Source of the DNA: Capra hircus
Taxonomy: Eukaryota; Chordata; Mammalia; Artiodactyla; Bovidae
Assembly (NCBI RefSeq): GCF_001704415.2
Contig: NC_030817.1
Span: 49,151,550-49,215,549 of the forward strand
Reading direction: 5' to 3'
DNA: 64,000 nt
In this document: positions 61,697 through 64,000 of the stretch, piece after piece
Layout: the number at the start of each line of letters is the position of its first letter
Position numbering within the stretch: the first letter of the stretch is position 1
Notes under the pieces: model-generated
Database searches by the model: none
Told to the model about the DNA's origin: nothing
Seen by the model: the letters and a program-made list of their open reading frames with translations, nothing else
Position numbers and translations under genes: made by a program

Positions 61697-64000
61697 TTCT
61701 CTCAACTCTTCAGATCTAATTGGTCACCGAGACCCATCAATTTTAATTTCCTACCACTTCACTGATGGATTCCTTCTCTATTCACAAGGGTTTTCATCAC
61801 CCCTCTCTGGGATAATTGTAATAACTTCCTGAAGAACTATGAACGGAGGTTTGTAACACTACAGGAGGCAGGAGACCAAAACCATCCACAAGGAAAGGAA
61901 ATGCAACAAGGCAAAACGGTTACCTGAGGAGGCCTTACAATAGCTGAGAAAAGTGAAAGGCAAAGGAGAAAAGGAAAGATACACCCATCTGAAGGCAGAG
62001 TTTCAAAGACTAGCAGGGAGAGATGATAAAGTCTTAAGTGAACAATGCAAAGAAATAGAGGAAAACAACAGAATGGGAAAGAGTAGAGAGATCTCTTCAA
62101 GAAAATCAGAGATACCAAGGGAACATTTCATGCAAAGATGGGCACAATAAAGGACAGAAATGGTATGGACCTAACAGAAGCAGAAGATATTAAGAAGAGG
62201 TGGCAAGAATACACAGAAGAACTGTACAAAAAAGATCTTCATGACCCAGATAACCATGATGGTCTGATCACTGACCTAGAGCCAGACATCCTGGAATGCA
62301 AAGTCAAGTGGGCCTTAGGAATAAATACTACAAACAAAGCTAGTGGAGGTGATGGAATTCCAGTTGAGCTATTTCAAATCCTGGAAGATGATGCTGTGAA
62401 AGTAGTGCAGTCATATGCCAACAAATTTGGAAAATTCAGCAGTGGCCACAGGACTGGAAAAGGTCAGTTTTCATTCCAATCCTGATACTCAAAGAATGTT
62501 CAAACTACTGCACAACTGCACTCACTTCACATGATAGCAAGGTAATGCTCAAAATCCTTCAAGCCAGGCTTCAACAGTATGTGAACCGAGAACTTCCAGA
62601 TGTACAAGGTGGGTTTAGAAAAGGCAGAGGAACCAGAAATCAAATTGCCAAAATACACTGGATCATAGAAAAGCAAGAGAGTTCCAGAAAATATCTACTT
62701 CCACTTCATTGACTACGTAAAGCCTTTGACTGTGTGTATTGTAACAAACTGGAAAATTCTTCAAGAGATGGGAATACCAGACCAGCTGACCTGCCTCCTG
62801 AGTAATCTGTATGCAGGTCAAGAAGCAACAGTTAAAACTGGATATGAAACAATGAACTGGTTCAAAATTGGGAAAGGAGTACATCAAGCTGTATATTGTC
62901 ACCCTGCTTATTTAACTTCCGTACAGAGTACATCATGCTAAATGCTGGGCTGGATGAAGCACAAGCTGGAATCAAGATTCCCAGGAGAAATATCCATAAC
63001 GTCAGATATGCAGGTGACACCACCTTAATGGCAGAAAGTGAAGAGGAACTAAAGAGCCTCTTGATGAAAGTGAAAGAGGAGAGTGAAGAGCTGGCTTAAA
63101 ACTCAACATTCAAAAAACAAAGATCACAGTATCTGGTCCCGTCACTTCATGGCAATTAGATGGGAAAACAATGAAAACAGTGACAGACTATTTTTTTAGG
63201 CTCCAAAATCACTGTAGTGACTGCAGCCATGAAATTAAAAGATGCTTGCTCCTTGGAAAAAAAGCTATGACAAACCTGGACAGCATATTAAAAAGCAGTT
63301 CACCGCTTTGCTAATAATGATCTGCATATTCAAAGCTATGGATTTTTCCAGTAGTCATGTACAGATGTGAAGATTGGACTATAAAGAAGGCTGAGCACCA
63401 AAGAATTGATGCTTTCAAACTGTGCTGCTGGAGAAGACTCTTAAGAATCTCTAAGACAACAAGGAGATCAAACCAGTCAATCCTAAAGGAAAATCAACCC
63501 TGAATATTCACTGAAAAGACTGGTGCTGAAGCTGAAGCTCCAAACTTTAGCCACCTGATGTGAAGAATCAACTCACTGGAAAAGACCCTGATGCTGGGAA
63601 AGACTGAGGGCAGGAGAAAAGGGCGACAGAGGATGAGATATTGGATGGCATCATTGACTCAATGGACGTGAGTCTGAGCCAGCTCCAGGAGACAGTGAAA
63701 GACAGGGTAGCCTGGCATGCTGCAGTCTATGGGGTCGTAAAGAGTCGCACATGACTCAACAACTAAACAAAAGCAACTGATCTTCCTGTCTCCAGTCGTA
63801 CTCCACTCATGTCTGTCCTCAGCACTGCTACCTGAATCATCTTTCCAAGTGCAGATCTTATCATGCAGCTCAATTCTTCAGTGGCTCCCCCCTGAATAAA
63901 ATCCACCTTTAAAACAGCAGCCAAGACATCCATGATCAGCTTCCTCTCTGCCATACAACATGTCCATTCTGTATAATTATCATCAATGCATTTGACATAT
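61697..64000 (+). mobile_element. L2 LINE split by BovB
   Basis: 61697-61831 (GATAATTGTAATAACTTCCTG) and 63776-64000 (AAGTGCAGATCTTATCATGC, CAGTGGCTCCCCCCTGAATA) are consecutive parts of one sense L2. CTTCCTG is repeated at both BovB borders. Confidence 0.6.
61832..63775 (+). mobile_element. Old BovB LINE, endonuclease-truncated
   Basis: About 1.9 kb of decayed sense BovB. It shows the linker (GNGMDL-type, RNGMDLTEAEDIKKRW near 62158), the finger region TNKASGGDGIPVELF, a frameshifted motif A near 62710, YAGD at 63007-63018 in place of YADD, and the 3' tail near 63760. It is the most degraded BovB in the window. Confidence 0.9.

Overview
This is ruminant nuclear DNA, almost certainly from a bovid. 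The diagnostic elements are BovB (RTE-type) LINEs, Bov-tA and Bov-A2 SINEs that carry BovB-derived tails, cetartiodactyl CHR/CHRS tRNA-derived SINEs, and ruminant-type L1 3' ends. Interrupted, phase-matched exons with GT-AG borders confirm a vertebrate nuclear gene. Nothing bacterial, viral or organellar was seen.

Two genes are supported, and they converge tail to tail. TEX9 runs on the + strand. Its last three coding exons in the window are 17229-17363, 52216-52350 and 52934-53008 (stop). Everything from base 1 to 17228 is upstream TEX9 intron, and the intron 17364-52215 is 34.9 kb long. MNS1 runs on the - strand. Its last two coding exons are 55320-55445 and 53739-53828 (stop), and the sequence from 55446 to the right edge is MNS1 intron. 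The two stop codons lie about 730 bp apart. Both proteins are coiled-coil, testis-enriched and linked to cilia or flagella. The pair matches the mammalian MNS1-TEX9 neighbourhood. Gene names come from recognising the encoded peptides, not from a search.

The rest is an archive of transposition; by eye, roughly four-fifths is recognisable repeat. Layout: 87-12350, an old L1 holding a near full-length ruminant L1 (664-9415) that itself holds SINEs, BovB pieces and another L1. 12350-17450, L2, Tigger, CHRS and SINE copies, a CA microsatellite and low-repeat DNA around the first exon. 17830-30940, a MER5A copy split by a 12.9 kb L1 that contains a CHR SINE, a 5'-inverted L1, three BovB insertions and many SINEs. 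31000-34300, L2 and Tigger remnants. 34330-51442, stacked L1s with further BovB copies. 51445-56820, the gene-rich end. 56820-64000, MNS1 intron with SINEs, an L2 and two BovB copies.

No new gene system is visible. The unusual content is in the insertion mechanics. I found several 5'-inverted (twin-primed) LINEs with intact target-site duplications, including a BovB. I also found an L1 with a probable 3' transduction, a 35-nt tRNA-Gly 5'-half inserted with a target duplication, a 138-bp TTAA-flanked inverted-repeat insert, and an 81-bp BovB patch that replaces an L1 segment.
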